64,000 nucleotides of DNA from Saprospiraceae bacterium. Lineage in GTDB: Bacteria; Bacteroidota; Bacteroidia; Chitinophagales; Saprospiraceae. The notes below the pieces were generated by a model. The model saw only the letters and a list, made by a program, of their open reading frames with translations, did not search any database and was not told the origin of the DNA. Every line of letters starts with the position of its first letter. Positions within the stretch are counted from its first letter, which is position 1. Below are positions 17,433-25,917 of the stretch, piece by piece. Both the position numbers and the translations under genes were made by a program. The DNA lies in NCBI GenBank assembly GCA_013214355.1, contig JABSSL010000012.1:1-64000 (forward strand). The letters run 5' to 3'.

Positions 17433-18097
17433 CGGTTTTCGGTCTTAAAAATTTAAAATAATCTATAGGTCGACCATGGTCAATGGATGCATGTTTGGGC
17501 TTTTTTGGCTTAAACTTTTGGCGATAAGTACACTAGATAGGCAGACGTTGTACTCCATCGAACGGTTTAGACCAAGCATTAGCCTAGCATGTCAATTTCC
17601 ATGAATTGACCCAATTTTGATATGTGCAGGGATACTTAAAGTTTATTTTGGATTGGGGGTTCGCTTGTACAATTAAGCTTAGGAGTTGGAGCTAGCGATC
17701 AGATAGTATACCATCAAGAAATGGTATCACCGGAGTGATGAAATACTACAGCATTCTAGTTAAACAAGATTAATTATAAAGCAGTGACTATGTAAGCAAG
17801 CTGGGGGTCTTGCTGTTATATTAAAGCTAATTATATAGGGCAAATTTCCTCAATGTGATAATTTTAAGATTTCCTTAACACTTTGTTGTTTTCTCTTGCA
17901 TGTTTAGGGGTTTAGCAGGATTTTAGGAGTAGAAATACGAAGATCTTCGTATTTTAAATTAAATTGCTACAACTATTAGAGAGCAAAGACCATCTTTCGA
18001 AAAGAGAGTCTTTAAACCTATAGTTGGAGGATGCACCATAAACATTTTTGACCTTTAGCTTCCTCTATAAGCAAAGCATCACCTAAAAACATCCGAC
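17433..18097. other. Divergent intergenic region with a 22-bp palindrome
   Basis: 665 bases between the divergent secreted-protein and ABC-permease genes. No gene visible. It must hold both promoters. A perfect 22-base palindrome is listed separately. Confidence 0.5.
17933..17954. promoter_or_regulatory. Perfect 22-bp palindrome
   Basis: The left half AAATACGAAGA (17933-17943) is followed directly by its exact reverse complement (17944-17954). It lies 143 bases before the ABC permease ATG. An uninterrupted palindrome of this length suggests a dimeric repressor site, since a hairpin with no loop is less favourable. Confidence 0.45.
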
Positions 18098-20500
18098 ATG
18101 TTAAGTAATTACCTGACTATTGCGCTGCGCAATTTTCGCAGACAACCCATTTACACTCTACTCAATATTGCTGGTCTTACCGTAGGTATTGCCGCTGCTC
18201 TGTTGATTATGTTATTTATCACAGAGGAGAGTCGTTTTGATACCTATCACGAAAAAGCGGACCGCATTTATCGCGTTTCAGCTGATATTACGGAACCTGA
18301 TAATGCTTTCAAATGGGCCGTTACTCAGTCTCCCTTAGCTATGCAGTTGAAGGAGGATTATCCAGAGGTCGAACAATATGTCCGATTCATTCCCAACGGC
18401 AGAACTAACTTCCAGTACAAGGATAATTTCTTCTTTGAGGAGAAGGTATTCCTGGTCGACTCCACTGTCATGGAGATCTTTGATTTTGACTTTGTCGTTG
18501 GAGATGCTTCCAAGGCTTTGATTGAGCCTAACTCGATAGCCTTAAGCGAATCCGTGGCTAATCGAATTTTTGGAAAACAAAATCCAATGGGGGAAGTCAT
18601 CATCACTCCAAGTGGCCGAAAGTACAATGTAACTGGGGTCTATCAAGATATGCCCCGTCACTCTCATTTGATCGCCAATGCGATGATTTCCAGCAATACC
18701 ATCCCGCAATTGGGTAATCCTACGGCTGGTGCTTGGGGAGGCTTCAGGCTTTATACTTATGTACTATTGAAAGAGGGGACTGACGCGGAGAACTTTGCTG
18801 CTAAGTTGCCCATTATAGTAGAGAACTATGTAGCCGTCATATTCGATCAATTTGATATTGAGGTTAAGTATGAGCTTATTGGATTGACAGATATCCACCT
18901 CAAGTCTGATTTTGAAAACGAACCAGAGCCACTCGGTGAGCTGGGATTCCTATATATATTTGGAGCGGTCGCTTTGTTCATGATTCTATTGGCCTGCATC
19001 AATTACATGAACTTATCTACAGCTAGGGCGACGAAGCGAGCAATGGAGGTGGGAGTAAGAAAGGTATTAGGTTCTGAGCGGAAACAGCTGATTTGGCAAT
19101 TCATGATCGAGTCTCTTCTATTTACTTTAGTGGCCATTACGCTGAGCTTTATTCTAGTCCTGTTGGTCTTACCGCTTTTTAACCATTCCTTTAATCTTGA
19201 CTTAAACCGAGGTTTATTGTGGTCTAAACCCGTGTTATTGGGTGCCCTGGGGTTGATTGGTCTAACCGGGATTTTGGCGGGTAGCTATCCGGCCTTCTAT
19301 TTGTCCGCCTTTAAACCCATTACGGTTTTAAAGGGACAATTAAGTAGAGGCTCAGGCAATCCTGTACTTCGCAAGGTGCTAGTATCCGTTCAATTTGCGG
19401 TGACCTTATTCATGATTATTGGGACGGGAGTTATCTATGATCAGATGAATTACCTCCGAGATAAGGATTTGGGCTTTGATAAAGAGCACGTCCTGACCTT
19501 TTCTTTGCAGGGGCGAAGTGCTCAGGAAAAGTATCCTGTGATTCGAGAGCGGATCTTGCAGAATCCAAATGTACAGCAAATTGCTTCTACTTCTGCGATT
19601 TTAGGGGAAGGAGTAGGCAAGCAAGTGATGAATGTAGAGAATAGCGAAGGTGTGATGGAGCAATATGGGATTGATGGTTATGCGGTTGACTTTGATTTCT
19701 TCTCTACGATGGGAATTGAATTCGTAGCAGGTCGGGATTACAGTAGCGAATTTGGAGCTGATAGTACACTATCTGTTGTGGTGAATGAATCGATGGTAGA
19801 ACGTATGGGCTGGGATGATCCGATTGGTCGCCGAGTACAATTCGCACCGGTTGATACCTTACCCATGGCGAAAGTGATAGGTGTGGTGAAGGATTTTCAC
19901 CAAAGATCCTTGTATGATCCGATAGAGTCCTTGATGTTCTATCCGCGCTTTAATAATCAGAGGGTGCATGTGCGAATGTCTCCTCAAGACCCAGAAAGCC
20001 TACGCAGTACCATAGCCTTTGTAAATGAGCAATGGCAAGCGGTGTTTCCAAATACGCCCTTTGACTTTGATTTTCTGGATGCCTCTTTTATGGATTTATA
20101 CGAGCGTGATCAGGTTAGAGCTCGCATTTTTACCCTCTTTAGTGTGTTGATGATATTGGTGGCCTGTTTGGGCCTCTTAGGCTTGGCCTCTTTTACAGCC
20201 GAGCAGAAAACAAAAGAAATCGGCGTTCGACGCATACTGGGAGCAAGGACAGGAGACATCATATATCTCCTCACCCGAAACTTTGTCATTTTGGTGGCGA
20301 TTGCTATCATTCCCGCTTGTTTGGCTGCCTTTTATTTCATGAATCAGTGGCTGGGAACCTTTAGCTATCACACTCAAATGAACTTTTGGCTATATGGTTT
20401 AGCCTTTGTGTTAGTGGCTCTGATCACCCTTTTAACTACCGGCTATCACGCCCTCAAGGCTGCTCAAGGTAATCCAGTTGAAGCTTTACGCTACGAATAG
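18098..20500 (+). CDS. FtsX/MacB-type ABC transporter permease
   Basis: 800 residues with the duplicated FtsX arrangement: TM helix near 20-42, a MacB-like periplasmic domain (about 45-280), three TM helices (about 285-400), a second TM start near 428-447 with another periplasmic domain, and three C-terminal TM helices (about 675-785). The cytoplasmic motifs ATKRAMEVGVRKVLGSERKQLIWQF-type and KEIGVRRILGAR are typical. Members move lipoproteins, peptides or drugs, or transmit force across the membrane, with a separate ATPase. None is adjacent, which is usual for the many orphan copies in this phylum. A terminator-like hairpin follows. Confidence 0.9.
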   Translation: MLSNYLTIALRNFRRQPIYTLLNIAGLTVGIAAALLIMLFITEESRFDTYHEKADRIYRVSADITEPDNAFKWAVTQSPLAMQLKEDYPEVEQYVRFIPNGRTNFQYKDNFFFEEKVFLVDSTVMEIFDFDFVVGDASKALIEPNSIALSESVANRIFGKQNPMGEVIITPSGRKYNVTGVYQDMPRHSHLIANAMISSNTIPQLGNPTAGAWGGFRLYTYVLLKEGTDAENFAAKLPIIVENYVAVIFDQFDIEVKYELIGLTDIHLKSDFENEPEPLGELGFLYIFGAVALFMILLACINYMNLSTARATKRAMEVGVRKVLGSERKQLIWQFMIESLLFTLVAITLSFILVLLVLPLFNHSFNLDLNRGLLWSKPVLLGALGLIGLTGILAGSYPAFYLSAFKPITVLKGQLSRGSGNPVLRKVLVSVQFAVTLFMIIGTGVIYDQMNYLRDKDLGFDKEHVLTFSLQGRSAQEKYPVIRERILQNPNVQQIASTSAILGEGVGKQVMNVENSEGVMEQYGIDGYAVDFDFFSTMGIEFVAGRDYSSEFGADSTLSVVVNESMVERMGWDDPIGRRVQFAPVDTLPMAKVIGVVKDFHQRSLYDPIESLMFYPRFNNQRVHVRMSPQDPESLRSTIAFVNEQWQAVFPNTPFDFDFLDASFMDLYERDQVRARIFTLFSVLMILVACLGLLGLASFTAEQKTKEIGVRRILGARTGDIIYLLTRNFVILVAIAIIPACLAAFYFMNQWLGTFSYHTQMNFWLYGLAFVLVALITLLTTGYHALKAAQGNPVEALRYE

Positions 20501-20546
20501 TGGATAGGAAGCTATTAAAGCTTGATTAGCAGTATAAACCGCAACT

Positions 20547-20585
20547 AGCCTGAGTCGTATATTGATATGACTCAGGCTCCTTGTT
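20547..20585. terminator. Convergent terminator hairpin
   Basis: AGCCTGAGTC (20547-20556) pairs with GACTCAGGCT (20569-20578), leaving a twelve-base loop. It lies between the converging permease and TrpF-like genes. The T tract is weak (CCTTGTTT) on the plus strand. Confidence 0.6.
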
Positions 20586-20602
20586 TAGAGGAAAGAGTGA
20601 TT

Positions 20603-21253
20603 TTAGGATTCTACTTCCAATAATTCGAAAAGCTCGTCTAGCTCATCGAAAGATTTATACCCCACTTTTTCTTCCGCCCCTCCTTTCACACTTAAACCTA
20701 GCGGACTAAGTTCTGCCATGAAATCTATCAGTTCAACCGCAGCAACCGGCATACTGATGAGTACGGGAAAGCTTTTACACAACAGCATCAATTCTTCCTT
20801 GCTAAGACTGGCTTCCTGCCCTAGATCTCCGATGCTTATATGGTTTTTTTCAAAGTTCAGGACAAATGCTTTGACATAGGGAGCGAAAGCACTCATGTGA
20901 TCTCGTATACTGGTCTCGGAGGTTTCTTTTTCGACTACAATTTCCTTGAAAAGTGTCGTTGCATACTCCAATTCTTGAAAAGTCTCCAAAGGGGTAAACA
21001 TACCTAATTGTGCACCGTCCAACCCCAAGGCTTGTACCATATCGTTGATATGATCCGCTGAGGCGAGGTCAAATTCTCCTATGATTTTTACGCCATCTAC
21101 CCACTCTTTAATAGCTTTGACGAGGTGAGGTTCGATATAATCTGTAGAACCAATATTTAAGTTGAATCCCAGCCATTCAACCTCCCATGCCGCAAAATAT
21201 CGGGCATCTGTGAGGTTGGTAATCGAACTGGCTTTTACTCTAGTTGTTAGCAT
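20603..21253 (-). CDS. TrpF-like (phosphoribosylanthranilate isomerase-related) TIM-barrel protein
   Basis: 216 residues, starting at the ATG at 21253 (MLTTRVKASS). The upstream in-frame ATG at 21310 adds 19 residues with no homology-like content. The first strand reads VKASSITNLTDARYF where TrpF has VKICGIT..DA, so the catalytic cysteine is replaced by serine. The C-terminal phosphate-binding region is SVKGGAEEKVGYKSFDELDE. The protein is probably a barrel paralog without isomerase activity or with a different reaction. No other tryptophan gene is nearby. It is divergent from the alkyltransferase-like gene. Confidence 0.6.
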   Translation of the reverse strand: MLTTRVKASSITNLTDARYFAAWEVEWLGFNLNIGSTDYIEPHLVKAIKEWVDGVKIIGEFDLASADHINDMVQALGLDGAQLGMFTPLETFQELEYATTLFKEIVVEKETSETSIRDHMSAFAPYVKAFVLNFEKNHISIGDLGQEASLSKEELMLLCKSFPVLISMPVAAVELIDFMAELSPLGLSVKGGAEEKVGYKSFDELDELFELLEVES

Positions 21254-21424
21254 AGGGCAAAGGTAAGCAATGCCTTCAAATTTGGAATAAAATATGACCT
21301 TCTTGGACAAATCTCGTGGACAATCATAAAATGAGATGCATAAGCGCCCGAAAGAAGTGTTACATTTTATTTTTGAGTGTCTCGGAACCCGAGATTTGTC
21401 TAAGAATCAAATACGAATATCAGT

Positions 21425-21751
21425 ATGGCACTACCCAATTATTATGAAATGGTATTTGAGGTAACTCGACAGATACCCCATGGTCGGATAAGTACCTATG
21501 GCGCGATAGCAGACTACCTGGCTTTAGGCTCAGCTCGGATGGTGGGATGGGCACTGAATAATTGCGGAGGGCATGGGGTACCCGCTCATCGAGTGGTGAA
21601 TCGCAAAGGCGAATTGTCTGGCCGCAATCACTTTCCTACGCCTACTATGATGCAGGATCTCTTAGAACAAGAAGGTGTGAAGGTGGAAGATGATAAGGTG
21701 AAAGATTTCAAGAAGTTGTTTTGGCATCCAGAAGAGCTGGACGGCTATTAA
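21425..21751 (+). CDS. Alkyltransferase-like (MGMT-family, ATL) protein
   Basis: 108 residues, only the DNA-binding domain of O6-methylguanine methyltransferases. It retains IPHGRISTYGAIA (17-29), the arginine-finger region SARMVGWAL (36-44), and the active-site loop. That loop reads VPAHRV with A54 in place of the alkyl-accepting cysteine of PCHRV. This defines an ATL: it binds and bends DNA at O6-alkylguanine but cannot remove the group. In studied species it channels lesions into nucleotide excision repair. It appears monocistronic. Confidence 0.9.
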   Translation: MALPNYYEMVFEVTRQIPHGRISTYGAIADYLALGSARMVGWALNNCGGHGVPAHRVVNRKGELSGRNHFPTPTMMQDLLEQEGVKVEDDKVKDFKKLFWHPEELDGY

Positions 21752-21928
21752 CAGACTCTATTGTAGGTTAAGTTTGGTGAAAAGTGACAACAATTTGATT
21801 TTCAGGATCGTTACTTGATTGGCAGAGGAGAGGTGGTGAGTGACAGGCCTAAAGGTTACTTTAAGCTGTATCAGCCGTCTTACTTCTGACGATTGTTAAT
21901 TTCATCAGTAACTTAAACTCCTTGTATA

Positions 21929-22360
21929 ATGAAGAAGATTTGTTTTAGTGTAATCCTATTTTTGGGCGTTGGTGTTTATCTAGCTGCACAGGGGCCTGCG
22001 GGCACGTGGAAAACGATTGATGATAATTCTGGAGAGGAGAGGTCCTATGTTGAGATCTATGAGCAGGATGGAAAATTCTATGGTAAAATTTCAAAGCTGC
22101 TACAAGCCGACCCCGGAACCTTGTGCGAAGAGTGTAAAGGAGACAAAAAGAATAAGCCAGTTTTGGGCTTAGTTATCATAGAGGATATGAAGCCACATAA
22201 GGACTTCTGGAAAGGAGGAACTATCCTGGACCCAGAGTCAGGTAATGATTACAAGTGCAGCATCTGGTTTGAGGATGGGAAGAAGGATGTGTTGAAAGTA
22301 AGAGGAAAGCACTGGACTGGCATCTACCGCACACAAACTTGGTATAAAGTTAAGAGCTAG
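21929..22360 (+). CDS. DUF2147 secreted protein
   Basis: 143 residues with a signal peptide (ICFSVILFLGVGVYLAAQG, cleavage near 20-21). The mature domain has the DUF2147 layout: GTWKTIDDNSGEERSYVEIY, GKFYGKI, a CEEC pair, and WKGGTILDPESGNDYKC near the end of the lipocalin-like barrel. It is likely periplasmic or envelope-associated. The molecular role of the family is not known. Confidence 0.85.
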   Translation: MKKICFSVILFLGVGVYLAAQGPAGTWKTIDDNSGEERSYVEIYEQDGKFYGKISKLLQADPGTLCEECKGDKKNKPVLGLVIIEDMKPHKDFWKGGTILDPESGNDYKCSIWFEDGKKDVLKVRGKHWTGIYRTQTWYKVKS

Positions 22361-22482
22361 TCCATCAATAAATAGCTCTTGGCAGTAGAATAGCTTGGGT
22401 ATGCCCATGCAGGACTAAGCTCGCGGCATGACCAGTAAGGCAACAATTTTCTTACCTTGGAAGTCAGACTAAATGCACACAG

Positions 22483-23610
22483 ATGATTCCTTGGTTGGTT
22501 GCCATTTTTACGGTCCTTGTCGTATACTATTTGGATCGACTCGAAAATCGATATCTTTCTTCTGTGTTCGATTGGGTGCCTGCTATTCTACTGGCTTATC
22601 TTATTCCCGCCTTAATTTCCTCCTTCCTAGGAAAAGACTTCTCTGGTCATTCCATTCATTCCTACAGTAAATCGTATTTCATCCCTTTAGCCATCGTGGC
22701 AGTGATGAGCAGTCTATCTCTGCAACAATTAAAAGCGATAGGCTGGAAGCCCATAGCTGTATTCGTGGCAGGTTCTTGCTGGATCGCTATCTTTCCTGTG
22801 GGCTTGACTTGGCTTTTACTTGACGGTGACTTGGTGCAGTCTTTATTTTTAGAAGAGCAATACTGGAAAGGTCTTCCACCTATTGTGGGCAGCTGGATTG
22901 GTGGGAGTACGAGTCAATTGGTCCTCAAGGAACTAGTAGCGTGTCCCGAGAATGTGTTTCTTACGATCTTAGTCTTGGATAATATATTGGTAAATATCTG
23001 GACCATATTGATGTTTCAAGGAATTAAGAAAAGTAACGGACTGAACGACCTCCTGCGTATTACCGCATTGGAGATGCCAGCTCCCATTGAAAGTAAGGGT
23101 GGGAGGAAGATAAAAGGGATATGGTGCTTTCTAATCCTTTTGGGAACAGTTGTTTTAGTCAATTTATTAGTGCCTCAGTTTGTGGTAAAGGTGATTGTCC
23201 TATCTGTTGTTGGTTTAGTTTTTAGCAATCTAATTCCACGATGGAATCTGGAATTTGTACTAAAACTCGGAAGTATATTGATCCTCTTAATTATGGCAAT
23301 TTTGGGTCTCAAGTTGCAATTTGATTTAATTGCTTTTGAGATGAGTTTCCTCTGGTTCCTGATCGTTTGGTTGGTCAGTCATTTTGTCATTATGTTAGTG
23401 GTTGCAAAACTTTTGAATGTGAATACAGCCTGGGTTCCTATAGCTAGTATGGCTAATGTGGGAGGGATCGCGACAGCGCCGGCGGTGACAGCGGCTTATG
23501 AACCCCGCTGGATGTCTCATGCCATTTTGTTGGCGATCCTCAGCATGGCGACTGGGACTTTTTGGGGAATGTTAACGATCTTTTTATTTAAATCTTTTCT
23601 AGTAGGCTAA
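22483..23610 (+). CDS. DUF819 family integral membrane protein
   Basis: 375 residues with about ten hydrophobic segments arranged as two halves around a polar loop (near 185-210). Conserved family features are visible: VGSWIGGSTSQLVL in the first half and SMANVGGIATAPAVTAAY in the second. They form symmetry-related loops like those of secondary transporters. Substrate is unknown. It stands alone between intergenic spacers. Confidence 0.8.
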   Translation: MIPWLVAIFTVLVVYYLDRLENRYLSSVFDWVPAILLAYLIPALISSFLGKDFSGHSIHSYSKSYFIPLAIVAVMSSLSLQQLKAIGWKPIAVFVAGSCWIAIFPVGLTWLLLDGDLVQSLFLEEQYWKGLPPIVGSWIGGSTSQLVLKELVACPENVFLTILVLDNILVNIWTILMFQGIKKSNGLNDLLRITALEMPAPIESKGGRKIKGIWCFLILLGTVVLVNLLVPQFVVKVIVLSVVGLVFSNLIPRWNLEFVLKLGSILILLIMAILGLKLQFDLIAFEMSFLWFLIVWLVSHFVIMLVVAKLLNVNTAWVPIASMANVGGIATAPAVTAAYEPRWMSHAILLAILSMATGTFWGMLTIFLFKSFLVG

Positions 23611-23841
23611 GCAGTCTTTGACGCTTATGCTTTGGCCAATCTCCATCAGCTAAGTAAATAAAGGAAAGTAAGCGCATACAATAAATGTCTGTGTAAGAAA
23701 ATATGTGAGAGTAAAAGATGGTGTAGGACAGCTTTGTCCAAACTTTATTTGATGAATAAGAAAAAAATCAATCTGCACGCAATATTTTCCATGAGATAGT
23801 TGTTTTATTGGTGTAATTTATCTACACACTAAAAGTTCTTT

Positions 23842-24081
23842 ATGAAGAAAAACTTTACACCTAATCAACTTATTCAGTTCTTGTATCATGAGACCTCTGC
23901 ATCAGAAACTTTAGCAATTCGCGAAGAGTTACAGCAAGATGCAGCTTTGCGTCAGGAGTTCAAAGCGCTTAATAGTGCTTATCAGCAATTGCCCAAGGTG
24001 ACTTTCAGTCCTAAGGGGAGTAGCATCCAAAACATTTTGCGTTACAGCGAAATGACAGCACAAGAAAGCTGCTGTAAATAA
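23842..24081 (+). CDS. Small anti-sigma-like N-terminal domain protein
   Basis: 79 residues: FTPNQLIQFLYHETSASETLAIREELQQD followed by a short helical segment and a CC pair near the end (ESCCK). The N-terminal helix pair resembles the start of Bacteroidota anti-sigma and related regulators (a LIxFLYxE helix then ..I...L..D..L...F). It lacks the membrane helix those usually have. It lies just before recA but is separated from it by a terminator. Function is unknown. Confidence 0.6.
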   Translation: MKKNFTPNQLIQFLYHETSASETLAIREELQQDAALRQEFKALNSAYQQLPKVTFSPKGSSIQNILRYSEMTAQESCCK

Positions 24082-24102
24082 GGCAATACTGAATTAGTTC
24101 GA

Positions 24103-24140
24103 AGAAGCCCTTAGTGCGAATGCGCTAAGGGCTTCTCTAA
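24103..24140 (+). terminator. Hairpin terminator after the small protein gene
   Basis: AGAAGCCCTTAG (24103-24114) pairs perfectly with CTAAGGGCTTCT (24125-24136) around a ten-base loop. The trailing sequence CTAATTTA is only moderately T-rich. Confidence 0.7.
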
Positions 24141-24484
24141 TTTATGACCCTCACGGTTCTTTTGCTGTGGATAACCAGTCTCCGTATCGAGATTGACAAT
24201 ATTTTCTGAGCTCAAACGGAAGTAGAGCGGGTAAAAGTAGTGGCAATAAACAAACAAATCTTATTTTTGGATATCTAGAGGAAGAAATGGTCTTTGTGAC
24301 AAGTTTTCGGATATAGGTGACAAGTTTACAGTTCTTTTTTCGTCACTATTCGATCGTAAAACCTTTGATAATCAGTCAATTATTTTGAATTCGCCTATCT
24401 TTGTTGAGTCAGCAGCCAGCAATTAGTTTTTTTAAAACATTTTCGAGGGAAAAAGAAAATAAGTGCAAACTTTTTGTTGATATA

Positions 24485-24516
24485 TTTGCTGAAAAGCAAC
24501 AAAAAATTTATATTTG
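24485..24516 (+). promoter_or_regulatory. Bacteroidota-type promoter of recA
   Basis: TTTG (24485-24488), a 20-base spacer, then TATATTTG (24509-24516) matches the TTTG / TAnnTTTG consensus of the primary sigma factor in this phylum. Transcription would start near 24522, giving a leader of about 110 bases before the recA ATG. Confidence 0.65.
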
Positions 24517-24632
24517 CGTAGATTTAAAACTAAAAGTTGATTTGCACGGATGAAAAAGCAAACTACAGTCGATTAAACGCCATGGCCCTTGATTTGTTTT
24601 TCCCTCCTGCCTAACGAGAAAATTTCCACTCC

Positions 24633-25703
24633 ATGTCAAATGATAAAGACGCTAAATTAAAAGCCCTCCAACTTACGGTTGACCGTTTGGAAAAAACATA
24701 CGGAAAGGGTACTGTAATGCGCTTGGGAGATAAGCAAGTCATTCAGGTTGAAACTATTCCTACTGGCTCACTGAGCCTTGATATAGCACTTGGGATCAAT
24801 GGTTTCCCAAAAGGCCGGATTGTTGAAATTTACGGCCCAGAATCTTCTGGTAAAACGACACTTGCGATTCATGCTATTGCGGAGTGCCAGAAGCAAGGTG
24901 GAATTGCTGCCTTTGTGGATGCAGAGCACGCTTTTGATCGCTTTTATGCTGAGGCCTTAGGCGTAGATACAGAGAACCTTTTGATCTCTCAGCCAGATAA
25001 TGGAGAACAGGCACTGGAGATTGCGGAGAATTTAATCCGTTCAGGTGCAATTGATATTTTAGTAGTGGACTCCGTGGCGGCTCTAGTGCCAAGGAGTGAG
25101 ATTGAAGGAGAAATGGGAGATTCAAAAATGGGCTTACAGGCTCGTTTGATGTCCCAGGCCATGCGGAAGTTGACCGCGACGATCGGTAAAACGGGAGCTT
25201 GTTGCATCTTCATTAACCAATTACGTGAGAAGATTGGTGTGATGTTTGGTAATCCTGAAACGACTACAGGAGGTAATGCTTTGAAGTTTTACGCTTCTAT
25301 GCGTTTGGATATCCGTAAGACGGGAGCAGCTATCAAGGATAAAGAAGGTAATGTAGTAGGTAATCACGTTAAGGTGAAGGTGCAGAAGAATAAATTGGCT
25401 CCTCCATTCCGGATTGCTGAATTTGATATCGTGTATGGAGAGGGTATCTCTAAATCTGGCGAGATTGTGGATTTAGGAGTAGACCATGATATTATCGGCA
25501 AGAGCGGCGCTTGGTATTCTTACAAGGATGCAAAGATTGCTCAAGGTCGAGAAGCTGCAAAACTATTCTTATTGGATAACCCAGAGGTGGCTTTGGAGAT
25601 AGAGCGCAAAATTAAGGCGAAGATTACTGGGCAAGATGAGCCAGAGCCGGAAAAGAATGGCAAGCCTTCCAAAAAGGAAGCGGCTAAGTTAGCTTCTAAA
25701 TAG
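24633..25703 (+). CDS. recA: Recombinase RecA
   Basis: A 356-residue full-length RecA. It has the Walker [10 protein letters not shown], the MAW/L1 region [21 protein letters not shown], the L2 region containing [22 protein letters not shown], and a lysine-rich C-terminal tail. It forms filaments on single-stranded DNA, exchanges strands and activates DNA-damage responses. It has its own promoter and strong terminator, so it is monocistronic. Confidence 0.98.
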   Translation: MSNDKDAKLKALQLTVDRLEKTYGKGTVMRLGDKQVIQVETIPTGSLSLDIALGINGFPKGRIVEIYGPESSGKTTLAIHAIAECQKQGGIAAFVDAEHAFDRFYAEALGVDTENLLISQPDNGEQALEIAENLIRSGAIDILVVDSVAALVPRSEIEGEMGDSKMGLQARLMSQAMRKLTATIGKTGACCIFINQLREKIGVMFGNPETTTGGNALKFYASMRLDIRKTGAAIKDKEGNVVGNHVKVKVQKNKLAPPFRIAEFDIVYGEGISKSGEIVDLGVDHDIIGKSGAWYSYKDAKIAQGREAAKLFLLDNPEVALEIERKIKAKITGQDEPEPEKNGKPSKKEAAKLASK

Positions 25704-25756
25704 AATTACAAGCTAGACGCATTTACAATAAGGTTTTACTTTGAAATTATGAAAGG

Positions 25757-25798
25757 AGAAGCCTGTCGATGATCTTTCGACAGGCTTCTTTCGTTTTA
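25757..25798 (+). terminator. Intrinsic terminator of recA
   Basis: A perfect 13-base stem (25757-25769 with 25777-25789) with a seven-base loop, followed by TTTCGTTTT. Confidence 0.9.
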
Positions 25799-25917
25799 AC
25801 AGTCGAGGTTCTGCTTAAGGTTTTAGGTAGGTGTAGCCTGTGTTTGACATCAGCTGATGGATGTTCCACGATTGCCTTTCTAGTCAAAGGGTAATCGTCA
25901 AACCTACACTGAGACAG

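Larger units (their letters stand above)
24082..24632. other. Region between the small protein gene and recA
   Basis: Contains the terminator at 24103-24136 and the recA promoter at 24485-24516. No further gene was recognised. A TTTTTGTTG (24471-24479) / CAACAAAAA (24497-24505) inverted repeat overlaps the promoter. It might be a regulatory site but is low-complexity. Confidence 0.5.

Noticed and set aside
21306-21400. 11-base inverted repeats between the TrpF-like and alkyltransferase-like genes (21306-21316 and 21390-21400)
   Set aside because: With a 73-base spacer a match of this length is expected about once by chance when many spacings are allowed; the divergent promoter position is suggestive but not enough.
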